A program made the position numbers and the translations under genes. Positions 1 through 7,987 of a stretch of 64,000 bases of DNA are shown piece after piece. The stretch comes from Chloroflexota bacterium. GTDB taxonomy: Bacteria > Chloroflexota > Anaerolineae > Anaerolineales > Villigracilaceae. Location of the stretch: the NCBI GenBank assembly GCA_016234495.1, contig JACRBI010000038.1:124001-188000 (forward strand). Direction: 5' to 3'. How positions within the stretch are numbered: position 1 is the first letter of the stretch; each line of letters opens with the position of its first letter. A model generated the notes under the pieces. The model did not search any database. It saw only the letters and a list, made by a program, of their open reading frames with translations, and was not told the origin of the DNA.

Positions 1-406
1 GCAGCAATAAAATTCCGCCAACACCGACGGCGATCAACGCCAGTGTGAAAGCGATCAGCGCAGTCAGCACGATTGTCCACGGCCAGCCGGCCGGTTCAAT
101 TTCACCTGAGGCGAGTCCTGTGGCTTCCGCAAGCGCCTGGGCGCCAACCAGCAAGCCGACCGCGATGCCAAGCCCCCAGCCAATGAGCTTCCAGTGGATG
201 TGTGCCCGAAGCGCCGCCCAAATGAGCAGCCCTCCGCCAGCCAGCGCAAACAGGAATAACTCGGCGGGCATGAGGTAGTCGAAGCGGAAGACGCCGTCCG
301 CCATGAAAGCGGCTACAGCGAAAAAGATCGGCGCAAGGAGTGGCAACCAAACGAGCGCGGTTCCTGCAATTGCAAGGATTTTGGTGAGAACATCCTTCTT
401 TTCCAT
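1..406 (-). CDS. membrane protein, unknown function (3' end outside window)
   Basis: The frame opens with ATG at 406 and stays open to the window edge, giving at least 135 residues. The visible part starts MEKKDVLTKILAI and is very hydrophobic, with about four likely membrane segments (roughly residues 8-32, 44-60, 70-85 and 113-135) separated by short loops, one of them acidic and Pro/Gly-rich. I recognise no family. It lies downstream of arfB on the same strand with an 89-bp gap, so the two could be cotranscribed. The C-terminus is not visible, so any soluble domain could be missed. Confidence 0.7.
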   Translation of the reverse strand, partial: MEKKDVLTKILAIAGTALVWLPLLAPIFFAVAAFMADGVFRFDYLMPAELFLFALAGGGLLIWAALRAHIHWKLIGWGLGIAVGLLVGAQALAEATGLASGEIEPAGWPWTIVLTALIAFTLALIAVGVGGILLL

Positions 407-495
407 CGTATGCTCCCGGACGCTACTGGTGTGAGTAACGTCCCTATTCATACTTTACAACACTTTGAAAGGATTACAAGTTGCTTTTGTGCTCT

Positions 496-897
496 TTATT
501 CAAACCCCCGTCCATCTTTTCTTAATTTCTTGGTCTCGCCCCGCTTCTTTTTCGCCTTTAACCTTGCTTCTTTTGATGCCTTTGTCGGTTTGGTTTTGTG
601 GCGCAGCTTCGGTTTTTCGCTGGCTTTCCGCACCAATTCATACAACCGCTCGATGGCGTCCTCACGATTTTTTTCCTGCGTGCGGAATCTGCCCGCTTCG
701 ACGATCAGCACGCCTGCATCGGTCATGCGTTTGCCTGCGAGTTTGATCAGGCGCGTTTTGACATCCGCCGCGAGTGACGGGGAGTTGATCACGTCAAAGC
801 GTAATTGAACCGCCGTTGCAACCTTGTTGACGTTTTGCCCGCCGGGTCCGCTGGCGCGGATATATTCGAATGAGATTTCTTGTTCAAGTGATTTCAT
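496..897 (-). CDS. arfB: ArfB/YaeJ-type peptidyl-tRNA hydrolase (ribosome rescue)
   Basis: This small class I release-factor-like protein hydrolyses peptidyl-tRNA on ribosomes stalled on non-stop mRNA. Seen in the sequence: the GGQ catalytic motif at residues 19-21 inside SGPGGQNVNK, and a Lys/Arg-rich C-terminal tail of about 30 residues, which in the ArfB family inserts into the empty mRNA channel. At 133 residues it fits ArfB and lacks the codon-recognition domain of RF1/RF2. A longer in-frame start at 969 exists, but I chose the ATG at 897 because homologous sequence begins there and a promoter lies just in front of it. Confidence 0.9.
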   Translation of the reverse strand: MKSLEQEISFEYIRASGPGGQNVNKVATAVQLRFDVINSPSLAADVKTRLIKLAGKRMTDAGVLIVEAGRFRTQEKNREDAIERLYELVRKASEKPKLRHKTKPTKASKEARLKAKKKRGETKKLRKDGRGFE

Positions 898-904
898 TCG
901 CTGG

Positions 905-933
905 ATTATAAGTTGCGCAGGTGAAAAGATAAA
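905..933 (-). promoter_or_regulatory. sigma70-type promoter of arfB, apparently leaderless
   Basis: Read on the minus strand there is TTTATC (928-933), exactly 17 bp, then a perfect TATAAT (905-910). Transcription would be expected to start about 7 nt later, at or within 1-2 nt of the ATG at 897. No Shine-Dalgarno sequence precedes that ATG, which agrees with a leaderless message. Confidence 0.6.
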
Positions 934-990
934 GCGTGGAAATGCTATTCGCAAATCCACGCTTTTCAAATTGTAACTTGTGGTCTGACT

Positions 991-2046
991 TTAGAACATC
1001 AAAGCGTTGACCCTGTCGATCGCATCAGGAGCAGGTCTCAGGTCCGCTTCGGTGAGGCGGTTTAGAGGCGTGTCCACCAGATTGTAGATCGAGGTCAGAT
1101 TCGGCTTGGATGTATCCAGATAGAGCAGGCCGGTCAGCATCCAATTATTGTCCTGCGCTTCTTCCATCACGCGCAAAGCGTCGTAGCGGTTGGATGGGTC
1201 GTAGCCCTTTTCGAGATTCTTCAAGATCACAACCGAGCCATCGTGCATGGATACTTCACGGACTTCGCCATCTGCCATTTCGTTTTCAAGCATGATCTCG
1301 CTGCGCGGCGCGATGTAGGAAATTTCATGCAGAGGCTCTTCGTGATCCTTGCCCCACGTGTACGAGTGGTAGGCGTTCACCTGATTGTTGAATGTCACGC
1401 ACGGGCTGATGATGTCCAGCACAGCGATGCCGTCATGCGCGAGCGCAACTTTGAGCAATTCTTTAACCTGCTTTGGATTGCCTGCGAATGAACGCGCCAC
1501 TAAAGTCGCGTTTGAAACGAGCGCTTCCATGCAGATGTCAACGGGCATGTAATCATTTTTGCCCTGCTTCTTAAGGCTCAGACCTTTTTCAGCCGTTGCG
1601 GAAAACTGTCCTTTGGTCAGCCCGTACACGCCGTTATTTTCAACGATGTACACCATGTTCACATTGCGGCGCATGATGTGCTTGAACTGTCCCATGCCGA
1701 TGCTGGCCGAGTCGCCGTCACCTGAAACGCCGACGCCTTTGAGGCGGTAATCGCCAAAGAGCGCGCCTGTTGCGATGGAGGGCATACGTCCGTGCAGGCT
1801 GTTGAATCCGAATGAGCGGTTGAGAAAATAAGTTGGCGATTTCGAGGAACAACCGATACCGCTGAATTTGACGACATTTTCAGGAACGATGTTCATTTCA
1901 TACAAGGCGGTCACGATCTGATTCGAGATCGAGTTATGTCCGCAGCCCTGACAGAGAGTGCTCGGGGCGCCGCGATAATCATTTTTTGAAAGGCCGGCGA
2001 GGTTGACATTTGCAGTTGCGCCAGCCATGGGGAGAGTCTCAGTCAT
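991..2046 (-). CDS. korB: 2-oxoacid:ferredoxin oxidoreductase, beta subunit
   Basis: This is the thiamine diphosphate subunit of an enzyme that oxidatively decarboxylates 2-oxoacids (2-oxoglutarate most likely, pyruvate possible) to acyl-CoA, reducing ferredoxin. Seen: the ThDP/Mg site GDGDSASIGMG at 109-119 with NN at 137-138, and four cysteines (C32, C35 in CQGCGH, C66, C216) in the spacing that binds the single [4Fe-4S] cluster in two-subunit enzymes of this family. Length 351 is normal. It is 21 bp downstream of the alpha gene and has its own AAGGAGC ribosome site. Substrate choice cannot be decided from sequence. Confidence 0.92.
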   Translation of the reverse strand: MTETLPMAGATANVNLAGLSKNDYRGAPSTLCQGCGHNSISNQIVTALYEMNIVPENVVKFSGIGCSSKSPTYFLNRSFGFNSLHGRMPSIATGALFGDYRLKGVGVSGDGDSASIGMGQFKHIMRRNVNMVYIVENNGVYGLTKGQFSATAEKGLSLKKQGKNDYMPVDICMEALVSNATLVARSFAGNPKQVKELLKVALAHDGIAVLDIISPCVTFNNQVNAYHSYTWGKDHEEPLHEISYIAPRSEIMLENEMADGEVREVSMHDGSVVILKNLEKGYDPSNRYDALRVMEEAQDNNWMLTGLLYLDTSKPNLTSIYNLVDTPLNRLTEADLRPAPDAIDRVNALMF

Positions 2047-2067
2047 TTTTTATTGCTCCTTCTTGAT

Positions 2068-4011
2068 TTACTTCCGCTTCGCTTTTGACTTTGAGCCTGC
2101 TACGGCTTTCGTCGTCACTTTCTTCCCTGACGGTTTTTTTACAACCGCCTTCTTGGCAGGCGCGGCTTTCTTTACGGCAACCTTCTTTACTGCTTTCTGC
2201 TTTCCGCTTTTAGCCTTCTTGCTTTCGTACTTCGCGAGAACGCCTTCACGCACCCATTTTGCAGAAGCAGGCATACCGTCACCATATGCCACAACTTTAA
2301 AGTTTGGCGCGTATTGGGGGTATTCAGTCATCAGGATTTGAGCCATTTGACCGTCGCGATTCATTTCCACGATGAATATCTGATCGTACTTCGCGAGGAA
2401 TGCATCCACTTCCTTTGTGAAAGGCAGAGCGCGGATACGCAGGAAATCTGTTTTGAGGCCATGTTCCTTGTCAAGTTGATGTTGCGCTTCGAGGATCGCC
2501 GCTTCAGTCGAACCATAGGCAATGATGCCGACGGTCGCGCCTTTCATTTCGTGGAGCACAGGCGCAGGGACGTAATTCTTCGCGGTTTCATGCTTCCTCT
2601 TCAGGCGGTCCATGTTGTTCAAATACACATCAGCTTCCTCGGTGTATTTGGCATATTCATCATGACCGGTGCCGCGGGTGAAGTATGAACTCAACGGGTG
2701 CTTGTTTCCGGGGAAGGTGCGGAAGCCAATTCCGTCGCCATCTTTATCGAGATAGCGTCCCCAGTTTCCCTTGAGTTCTTCAAGGTCGCTTTCGACCAAA
2801 ACTTTGCCGCGATCCATGGGTGTGTCTGGATATTTGAACGGTTTGCTGATCCACTGGTTCATGCCCATGTCGAGGTCGCTCAGCACAAAGACCGGAGTTT
2901 GGATGCGTTCAGCCACGTCAAATGCTTTCCAGCCGAATTCAAAACACTCGTACACGTCGCCAGGTAGGAGGATGACAGACTGCGAATCGCCGTGGCCGAT
3001 GAAGTGTGTAAAGGTCAGGTCGCCTTGTGAGGTGCGTGTGGGCAGGCCGGTGCTTGGGCCGATGCGCTGCACATCCCAGATCACAACCGGCACTTCCGCG
3101 TAATATGCCAAACCCGCAAATTCGGTCATCAGCGAAAGCCCCGGACCTGAGGTGGAAGTCATTGAGCGAAGCCCGGCCCAGCCAGCGCCAATGGACATTC
3201 CCAGCGCGGCGAGTTCATCTTCTGCCTGTACAACAGCATAGGTGTGTTTGCCGTCCTCGCGCTTGCGAAGCTGCGGCAGGTAGTCATTCAAGGATTCTGC
3301 CAGCGAAGTAGCAGGTGTGATCGGATACCATCCCACAAATTGCACGCCCCCGAAGATTGAACCAAGCGCGCCGGCCATGTTGCCGTCCGCCATGATCATG
3401 CCTTCGGTCTTGTTCATCGGTTCGAGGTAAAACGCATCTTTCTTTTCAAGGTTGCTTTTTGCCCATTCAGCCCCGGCCTTGACCACGTTGAAGTTCATGT
3501 CGATTGGCTTTTGCTTCTTCTTGAAATGGAAGTCGAGCGCGGCGTAGATCCTGTCCATGTCCATGTCTATCATTTGCGCCAGCACGCCAACGTACACCAT
3601 GTTGGCCACATGATCGCGGAAGTCAGACGGCACATTCGGGTCGTTGCGGACGATGGATTTTACCGGCATCGGGTAAACAGCCACGTCTGTGCGGGTGATG
3701 GGCTGCTTGATATCGTCAGCGTAGAAAAATGCCCCGCCCGGCGTAACAGATGCCAGGTCACGGGCGAACGAGTTTGGGTTCATCGCAATGACAATGTCGC
3801 GGCGTTCGTTGTGAGCGATGAATCCGTCTTTGTTGGCGCGGATGGTGTACCAGGTCGGCAATCCCTGAATGTTGGAAGGGAAGAGGTTCTTGCCTGAAAC
3901 GGGAATGCCCATCTTGAAGATGGCGCGCAGGATGGTGTTGTTGGCTGTGGAACTGCCTGAGCCGTTCACTGTGCCGACTGTTATGGAAAAATCGTTGATG
4001 ACCTTGTTCAT
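2068..4011 (-). CDS. korA: 2-oxoacid:ferredoxin oxidoreductase, fused gamma-alpha subunit
   Basis: Partner of the downstream beta subunit. The first ~190 residues form the gamma domain that closes over CoA (begins ITVGTVNGSGSSTANN). Residues ~220-590 form the alpha domain, with YPITPATS near its start and the conserved AEDELAALGMSIGA and TSTSGPGLSLM segments. The last ~50 residues are an unusual Lys/Ala/Val-rich basic tail (repeats like KKVAVKKAAPAKKAVVKK) with no role in the known fold; it may be disordered or bind nucleic acid or membrane. Start supported by AAGGAG seven bases upstream. Lies 14 bp behind the GntR gene, so regulator, alpha and beta form one operon. Confidence 0.92.
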   Translation of the reverse strand: MNKVINDFSITVGTVNGSGSSTANNTILRAIFKMGIPVSGKNLFPSNIQGLPTWYTIRANKDGFIAHNERRDIVIAMNPNSFARDLASVTPGGAFFYADDIKQPITRTDVAVYPMPVKSIVRNDPNVPSDFRDHVANMVYVGVLAQMIDMDMDRIYAALDFHFKKKQKPIDMNFNVVKAGAEWAKSNLEKKDAFYLEPMNKTEGMIMADGNMAGALGSIFGGVQFVGWYPITPATSLAESLNDYLPQLRKREDGKHTYAVVQAEDELAALGMSIGAGWAGLRSMTSTSGPGLSLMTEFAGLAYYAEVPVVIWDVQRIGPSTGLPTRTSQGDLTFTHFIGHGDSQSVILLPGDVYECFEFGWKAFDVAERIQTPVFVLSDLDMGMNQWISKPFKYPDTPMDRGKVLVESDLEELKGNWGRYLDKDGDGIGFRTFPGNKHPLSSYFTRGTGHDEYAKYTEEADVYLNNMDRLKRKHETAKNYVPAPVLHEMKGATVGIIAYGSTEAAILEAQHQLDKEHGLKTDFLRIRALPFTKEVDAFLAKYDQIFIVEMNRDGQMAQILMTEYPQYAPNFKVVAYGDGMPASAKWVREGVLAKYESKKAKSGKQKAVKKVAVKKAAPAKKAVVKKPSGKKVTTKAVAGSKSKAKRK

Positions 4012-4025
4012 TTGACTCCTTAAAT

Positions 4026-4703
4026 TTATGACGGGCGGATTGCAAGCAGGTCGATGTGTGTGATCAGCGCTTTGCGTCCCGCCGCGTAATTTCCATTACA
4101 AATATTTTGAACCATTGTTTTATGAAAGCCCCACACTTCTTCGAGATAATCCATACCGCCGGCGTACATGTTCAACCCCACGGCTTCGTATGCCTCCCAA
4201 TAGGCTTCGAGCAACCCCGTCACAAATGGATTGTTGAGGCGGCTGTAAATCAGTAAATGTAATTTACGGTGTTCCTCGTGCGGAACCTGCACAGGATTAC
4301 CGCTTAATTTATTGAACGCGCGCGCGATGATGTTTTGTAATTCGCGCTTGTCCTCTTCAGTGAGCAACGTAACGGCTTCATCCCAATATGCGGCTTCGAT
4401 GTGATTTCGCAATTCGGAATATTTTTCGAAATGGCTTTGATTGAGTGCCAGCGCATACACGAGACTTTGCTTGACGGCTGGGGCGAACGAATAAGCCAGG
4501 CGCCTCGTTCCTGTCCGTGGGCGGACTTCCACAAGACCGAGCGCTCTCGCCACTTCGAGTTGTTCGCGCAACCCAGCCACGCTGATGCCAAGCTCGCGAC
4601 TCAAATCGTTTAAAGACGGAAGACTGCCTTCGGCTTCTTCGTGTGAGGCAAGATAGCGCAGGAATTCAGAGATCTGTGGGGAAGTGCGTTCGCGGGTAAG
4701 CAT
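4026..4703 (-). CDS. GntR/FadR-family (FCD) transcriptional regulator
   Basis: An N-terminal winged helix (about residues 1-70, with PSLNDLSRELGISVAGLREQ as recognition region) is joined to an all-helical FCD effector domain. His residues in EEHRKLH, WGFHK and ITHIDL match the usual metal/ligand site of FCD regulators. Such proteins sense carboxylic acids. First gene of the operon with korA-korB, and just behind a perfect palindrome, so it probably controls itself and the oxidoreductase according to an organic acid. The ligand is not known. Confidence 0.85.
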   Translation of the reverse strand: MLTRERTSPQISEFLRYLASHEEAEGSLPSLNDLSRELGISVAGLREQLEVARALGLVEVRPRTGTRRLAYSFAPAVKQSLVYALALNQSHFEKYSELRNHIEAAYWDEAVTLLTEEDKRELQNIIARAFNKLSGNPVQVPHEEHRKLHLLIYSRLNNPFVTGLLEAYWEAYEAVGLNMYAGGMDYLEEVWGFHKTMVQNICNGNYAAGRKALITHIDLLAIRPS

Positions 4704-4710
4704 GAGAGTT

Positions 4711-4726
4711 ATCTGATTAATCAGAT
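4711..4726. promoter_or_regulatory. 16-bp perfect palindrome, probable operator of the GntR regulator
   Basis: ATCTGATTAATCAGAT is identical to its own reverse complement and sits 8 bp in front of the regulator's ATG (4703), followed by TAATATG which repeats one arm. Dimeric FadR-like regulators bind such sites. The position between promoter and start codon suits autorepression. Confidence 0.7.
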
Positions 4727-5072
4727 TAATATGATTTTATAAGGGTTGCTGCGGAAAGTCAAGAGGATGAAAGTTACAAATGTGAAATTACCATTGTTTG
4801 GGAAATTGATGTTTTTCTGCGATTAATATTTTGGCGCATTATATTGGTCATGGGCGGTTCAGGAAATTTGACAAAACCTGCTCGTTGAGTAATATAACCC
4901 GGATTATTCAAACAAGCCTTCACCGATTTTGAAAATATCGTGGAGAACATTAGACTCTTTTCAGTACGATGGCTGTTTATATCCTCTTGCGTGCATTTTT
5001 TCGCAAGAACAAAAAAGGTAAGGTATAATTAAAAACTGCGGATAAATCTGCAATTTCATTTCAAGGCTGAGT
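4727..5072. promoter_or_regulatory. divergent intergenic region with promoter for the 5073 gene
   Basis: This 346-bp stretch between divergent genes is AT-rich and has no coding frame I trust. On the plus strand a perfect TATAAT lies at 5024-5029, 44 bp before the ATG at 5073. No good -35 is visible, but a small inverted repeat (CTTGCG 4986-4991, CGCAAG 5002-5007) covers its place. On the minus strand TATAAA near 4738-4743 could serve the GntR operon. Confidence 0.45.
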
Positions 5073-6644
5073 ATGTCAAGCGCATTTAAACTTCCCAACG
5101 AATATTGGTCGTCCCTTCAAGTCACCCCGTTAGATGTTGAAAATCTACATGCATTCTTATTTGATCGCGAGACTCCGCTGCCTATTCGTGATCTTTCCAT
5201 TGAATTCGTCGAAGCGCGGATCAAGTCGGAGCGTGTTGCTGCAGAGAGCAAACAAAAGGCAGGCGGAAAAAGCTTCCTGCCAAAGGAAAAATATCAAGTC
5301 GGTGATGAGCTCGTCTTTCCAGCCCTGGAGTGGAAACGGGGCAGGGTTGTTGCCACACGATTGGGTGAAAACCCATCTGTCAGTGATTTCGATGTCCTGA
5401 CTGTCATGATGGAAGATCGCTCCGAGCGGATGTTTGCCGCGCATCTCAATTCACATTTTCTAAACGATGCGCCGATCTCCATCCCAGAGAGTGACGAAGT
5501 GACTTCTGCCGCAGTCACGCTCGAATACGGTGATTTGATCGAGAAGAAATTGGAAGCCGCTTTCAACGCGGACGAAGGTCTTGTCAAGATCGCGGGACGC
5601 TGGTTTCCGCGCGCGCTCCTGATTGACATAACTCAAGGACAGTTAAACCTCGCAGAAGCTGTGTTGGATATGTCTGCAGGGGAGCCGCTTCCAACAGAAG
5701 CGCTCATTAAAGATATTGAACTCCCTGCGGGCGTAAATCCCAAACTGGCAGAATTCTCATTGAACCATGCCCTGCAGGATGACGCCCGCTTTGATGAAGT
5801 CGGCCCGGCTGGGCAAGTATTATGGTGCCTGCATCGCCTTGAACCGGATTTTGTCCGGGAAGTACCGCAGCCGTTGCAATATATTCCGATCGACCATGAC
5901 CGTGACAGTCTGAGCCCCGCGATGAAGAATCTCGAAGCGCAACTGGACGATGAATTGACTCTGTCCGAGGAATATGATTCCCGCGGAGACATTTCCTCGA
6001 TCACGATCGCGTTGATCTATCCCCATCTGCGCGCAGGGACTTTGCCCATGTCTGCCCGGGCACGACAGTTGTTCCCAACCGCCTACGAATCTCCGCGAGT
6101 TCGTTTTACACTTGTGGACGGCAAGACCAAACAGCGCATTCCCGCATGGGTCGTTCTCAAACATGGATATGTCTTTGGCCTGCGCGAATGGTATAAAATG
6201 CACCAGCTAATTCCCGGCTCGCTTGTCCAGGTACGGCGCGGCGAAAAACCAGCCGAAGTGATCGTGGAAGTGAAAAGCCAGCGTTCCTCAAAAGACTGGG
6301 TAAGGACCGTCCTGATCGGCAAGGACGGCGGCTTTGTCTTCGCGATGTTAAAGCAGCCCATCACGGCAGAATTCAATGACCGCATGGTCATTCACGTGCC
6401 TGACTTTAAATCGCTCGATCCTGTTTGGGAAAAGAAACGCTCCTTTGAAGACCTCGTGCTTTTAGTGATGCGCGAACTGACCAAATCAAACCCGCAGGGT
6501 CATGTCCATGCGCAGGAGCTATATGCGGCAGTGAACCTTGTGCGCCGCGTCCCGCCTGCCCCGCTTTTTGCTTTATTGGAATCAAACCCGGTTTTCAAGC
6601 ACGTCGGCGATCTACACTTCCGCCTGGATGAGGAGTCGGCATGA
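5073..6644 (+). CDS. hypothetical protein, 523 residues
   Basis: I do not recognise a family. The protein is soluble, acidic and has no signal peptide or membrane segment. Around residues 75-100 the segment YQVGDELVFPALEWKRGRVV resembles a small beta-barrel of KOW/SH3 type. The last ~75 residues (RSFEDLVLLVMRELTKSN and after) look like a winged-helix fold. Both hints point to nucleic acid or transcription-related work, but this is inference. It overlaps the next gene by ATGA, so the two products are probably made together and may act together. Confidence 0.8.
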   Translation: MSSAFKLPNEYWSSLQVTPLDVENLHAFLFDRETPLPIRDLSIEFVEARIKSERVAAESKQKAGGKSFLPKEKYQVGDELVFPALEWKRGRVVATRLGENPSVSDFDVLTVMMEDRSERMFAAHLNSHFLNDAPISIPESDEVTSAAVTLEYGDLIEKKLEAAFNADEGLVKIAGRWFPRALLIDITQGQLNLAEAVLDMSAGEPLPTEALIKDIELPAGVNPKLAEFSLNHALQDDARFDEVGPAGQVLWCLHRLEPDFVREVPQPLQYIPIDHDRDSLSPAMKNLEAQLDDELTLSEEYDSRGDISSITIALIYPHLRAGTLPMSARARQLFPTAYESPRVRFTLVDGKTKQRIPAWVVLKHGYVFGLREWYKMHQLIPGSLVQVRRGEKPAEVIVEVKSQRSSKDWVRTVLIGKDGGFVFAMLKQPITAEFNDRMVIHVPDFKSLDPVWEKKRSFEDLVLLVMRELTKSNPQGHVHAQELYAAVNLVRRVPPAPLFALLESNPVFKHVGDLHFRLDEESA

Positions 6645-7093
6645 GCCTGCTTAAGCCCACAATAAAAACACCGTTCCATATTGATTTCGAATGGTGGAAA
6701 CAAAACGAACGGGATTGGCACGTATTTTTGCGTTCCTTGTTATGCACCGAACATCAGCAAATCTTCGCAGAAACCGAGGAAGGCGGAATGATCGATTGGA
6801 TCGACCCGATGACCGCCGAAGTGAAACAGGTGGATGGCGTTCAACACGCGTTGATGACCCATTGCGCCTTACTGCCGGAATTTTCCGATGAACGCACCGC
6901 TGTGGTCGAAGCAATCTTCCGAAACTTTCTGGTAAATGGAAACGTGCCCCTTTCTGCTGAAGACCTCGCAAAACGGCTTGGCCGCCCTGCGGATACCATC
7001 TTAAGAACTATTGCCGGACCGCGTGTCTATCGTGGTTTAAGGCCATATCAACAGACCGCTCCAGAGCCTGTTAAAGAGGATGGATTTTTGTAA
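6641..7093 (+). CDS. hypothetical protein with C-terminal helix-turn-helix-like segment
   Basis: 150 residues, translationally coupled to the upstream gene (ATGA overlap at 6641-6644). The N-terminal half is rich in aromatic and acidic residues (ISMTP-like motifs absent, WWKQNERDW near residue 20). The C-terminal part contains LSAEDLAKRLGRPADTILR (about residues 105-123), which has the pattern of a helix-turn-helix. No cysteine cluster or catalytic motif is apparent. Function unknown; probably a partner of the 523-residue protein. Confidence 0.75.
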   Translation: MSLLKPTIKTPFHIDFEWWKQNERDWHVFLRSLLCTEHQQIFAETEEGGMIDWIDPMTAEVKQVDGVQHALMTHCALLPEFSDERTAVVEAIFRNFLVNGNVPLSAEDLAKRLGRPADTILRTIAGPRVYRGLRPYQQTAPEPVKEDGFL

Positions 7094-7119
7094 TTAGATG
7101 TAATCTATGACAAAGCGAA

Positions 7120-7465
7120 TTAAGGTTCCAGCGAGTGTAGAATTGCATGACAGTTAGCGCAAAGGAGAACACATTTATCCAATTCTTGTGTAACTTTTTC
7201 CCAATTGAGGAGCCTAAGTTTCACCCAGGTTAGATCTTTTTTTCCTACCATGGTGGAATTGCATCGCGGCAAAGTGTTTGTCATACCCGCAACGCGAGCA
7301 TTTTCCACCCAGATATTCGACAGCAAGTTTTTTTCGATTCACCCATCGCTTCTGGCAATAATCATTGAAACATTCCTTACAAAGGGAATTTAATCGGCCG
7401 TTCTTTCCCTTTTTATAAAACTCTGTTTCTGGTTTTTGTTGATGACATGAGCTACATTTTCTCAT
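7120..7465 (-). pseudogene. HNH endonuclease gene, frameshifted at a poly-A tract
   Basis: Two frames together spell one small HNH protein of about 115 residues. The first (7465 to 7214) has an N-terminal zinc ribbon (CSSCHQQKP and CKEC) and the start of the HNH core (CSRCGYDKHFAAMQFHH). The second frame (ending 7120) has the rest, NWEKVTQELDKCVLLCANCH. The join falls at a run of seven A on the coding strand (7237-7243); six A would restore one continuous frame. It could be a real mutation, slippage during transcription, or an assembly error. It starts only 4 bp from the divergent tRNA gene. Confidence 0.8.
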
Positions 7466-7469
7466 ACGA

Positions 7470-7541
7470 GCCTCTATAGCTTAACGGATAAAGCAACGGT
7501 CTTCTAAACCGTCGATCTAGGTTCGATTCCTAGTAGAGGCA
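7470..7541 (+). tRNA. tRNA-Arg, anticodon TCT
   Basis: The cloverleaf can be folded completely. Acceptor GCCTCTA (7470-7476) pairs with TAGAGGC (7534-7540), the D stem is GCTT/AAGC, and the anticodon stem ACGGT/ACCGT encloses loop CTTCTAA with anticodon TCT at 7503-7505. The T arm is CTAGG-TTCGATT-CCTAG and the discriminator base is A (7541). The 3' CCA is not encoded. Reads AGA (and AGG) codons. Confidence 0.96.
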
Positions 7542-7584
7542 CTATACCACCTTCACACGGTTGTGTATGTAAGGAGCAAGTAAA

Positions 7585-7983
7585 ATGCCTACCGTTATTC
7601 GTAAATCAAACGCAGCGATTTTGGAAACCCGTCGAGAAATTCTGCACGCGGTGAGCTGGCAGGTTCGCTCCCATGTCTGGAGCCCGCCCACAGACGTGTA
7701 CCAAACCAGCGAAGCCTACATTGTTCTCGTGGAAATAGCGGGGATGCGCGACGATGATTTTGAAGTCTCACTCGAAAACAACACATTATTGATTTCAGGC
7801 TCCCGCCCCGACTTTCTCGAGCGGCGCGCCTACCAGCAGATGGAAATACGTTTTGGTAAATTTACAACCGCTGTAAACCTGCCCGGGCCTGTAAATGTCG
7901 AACAGGCGCGCGCAGAATATCAAGACGGCTTCCTGACCATCATCCTCCCCAAGGCAGCATCAAATCAAAACAAGGTTGAATAA
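7585..7983 (+). CDS. Hsp20/alpha-crystallin family small heat shock protein
   Basis: An ATP-independent holdase of 132 residues. The alpha-crystallin domain covers about residues 35-125 ([20 protein letters not shown], then [15 protein letters not shown], then [13 protein letters not shown]), with the usual ILP-type anchoring motif near the end. A good AAGGAGC site lies 9 bp before the ATG. Only 4 bp separate its stop from the lon ATG, so unfolded proteins could be held by this protein and degraded by Lon from the same message. Confidence 0.93.
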   Translation: MPTVIRKSNAAILETRREILHAVSWQVRSHVWSPPTDVYQTSEAYIVLVEIAGMRDDDFEVSLENNTLLISGSRPDFLERRAYQQMEIRFGKFTTAVNLPGPVNVEQARAEYQDGFLTIILPKAASNQNKVE

Positions 7984-7987
7984 AAAT

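Noticed and set aside
7470..7541. The HNH gene as an intron or element inserted at tRNA-Arg
   Set aside because: The tRNA is intact and no repeat of its 3' end is seen nearby.
7976..7987. TTG at 7976 as start of lon
   Set aside because: It overlaps the Hsp20 stop; ATG 7988 is four codons later and better.
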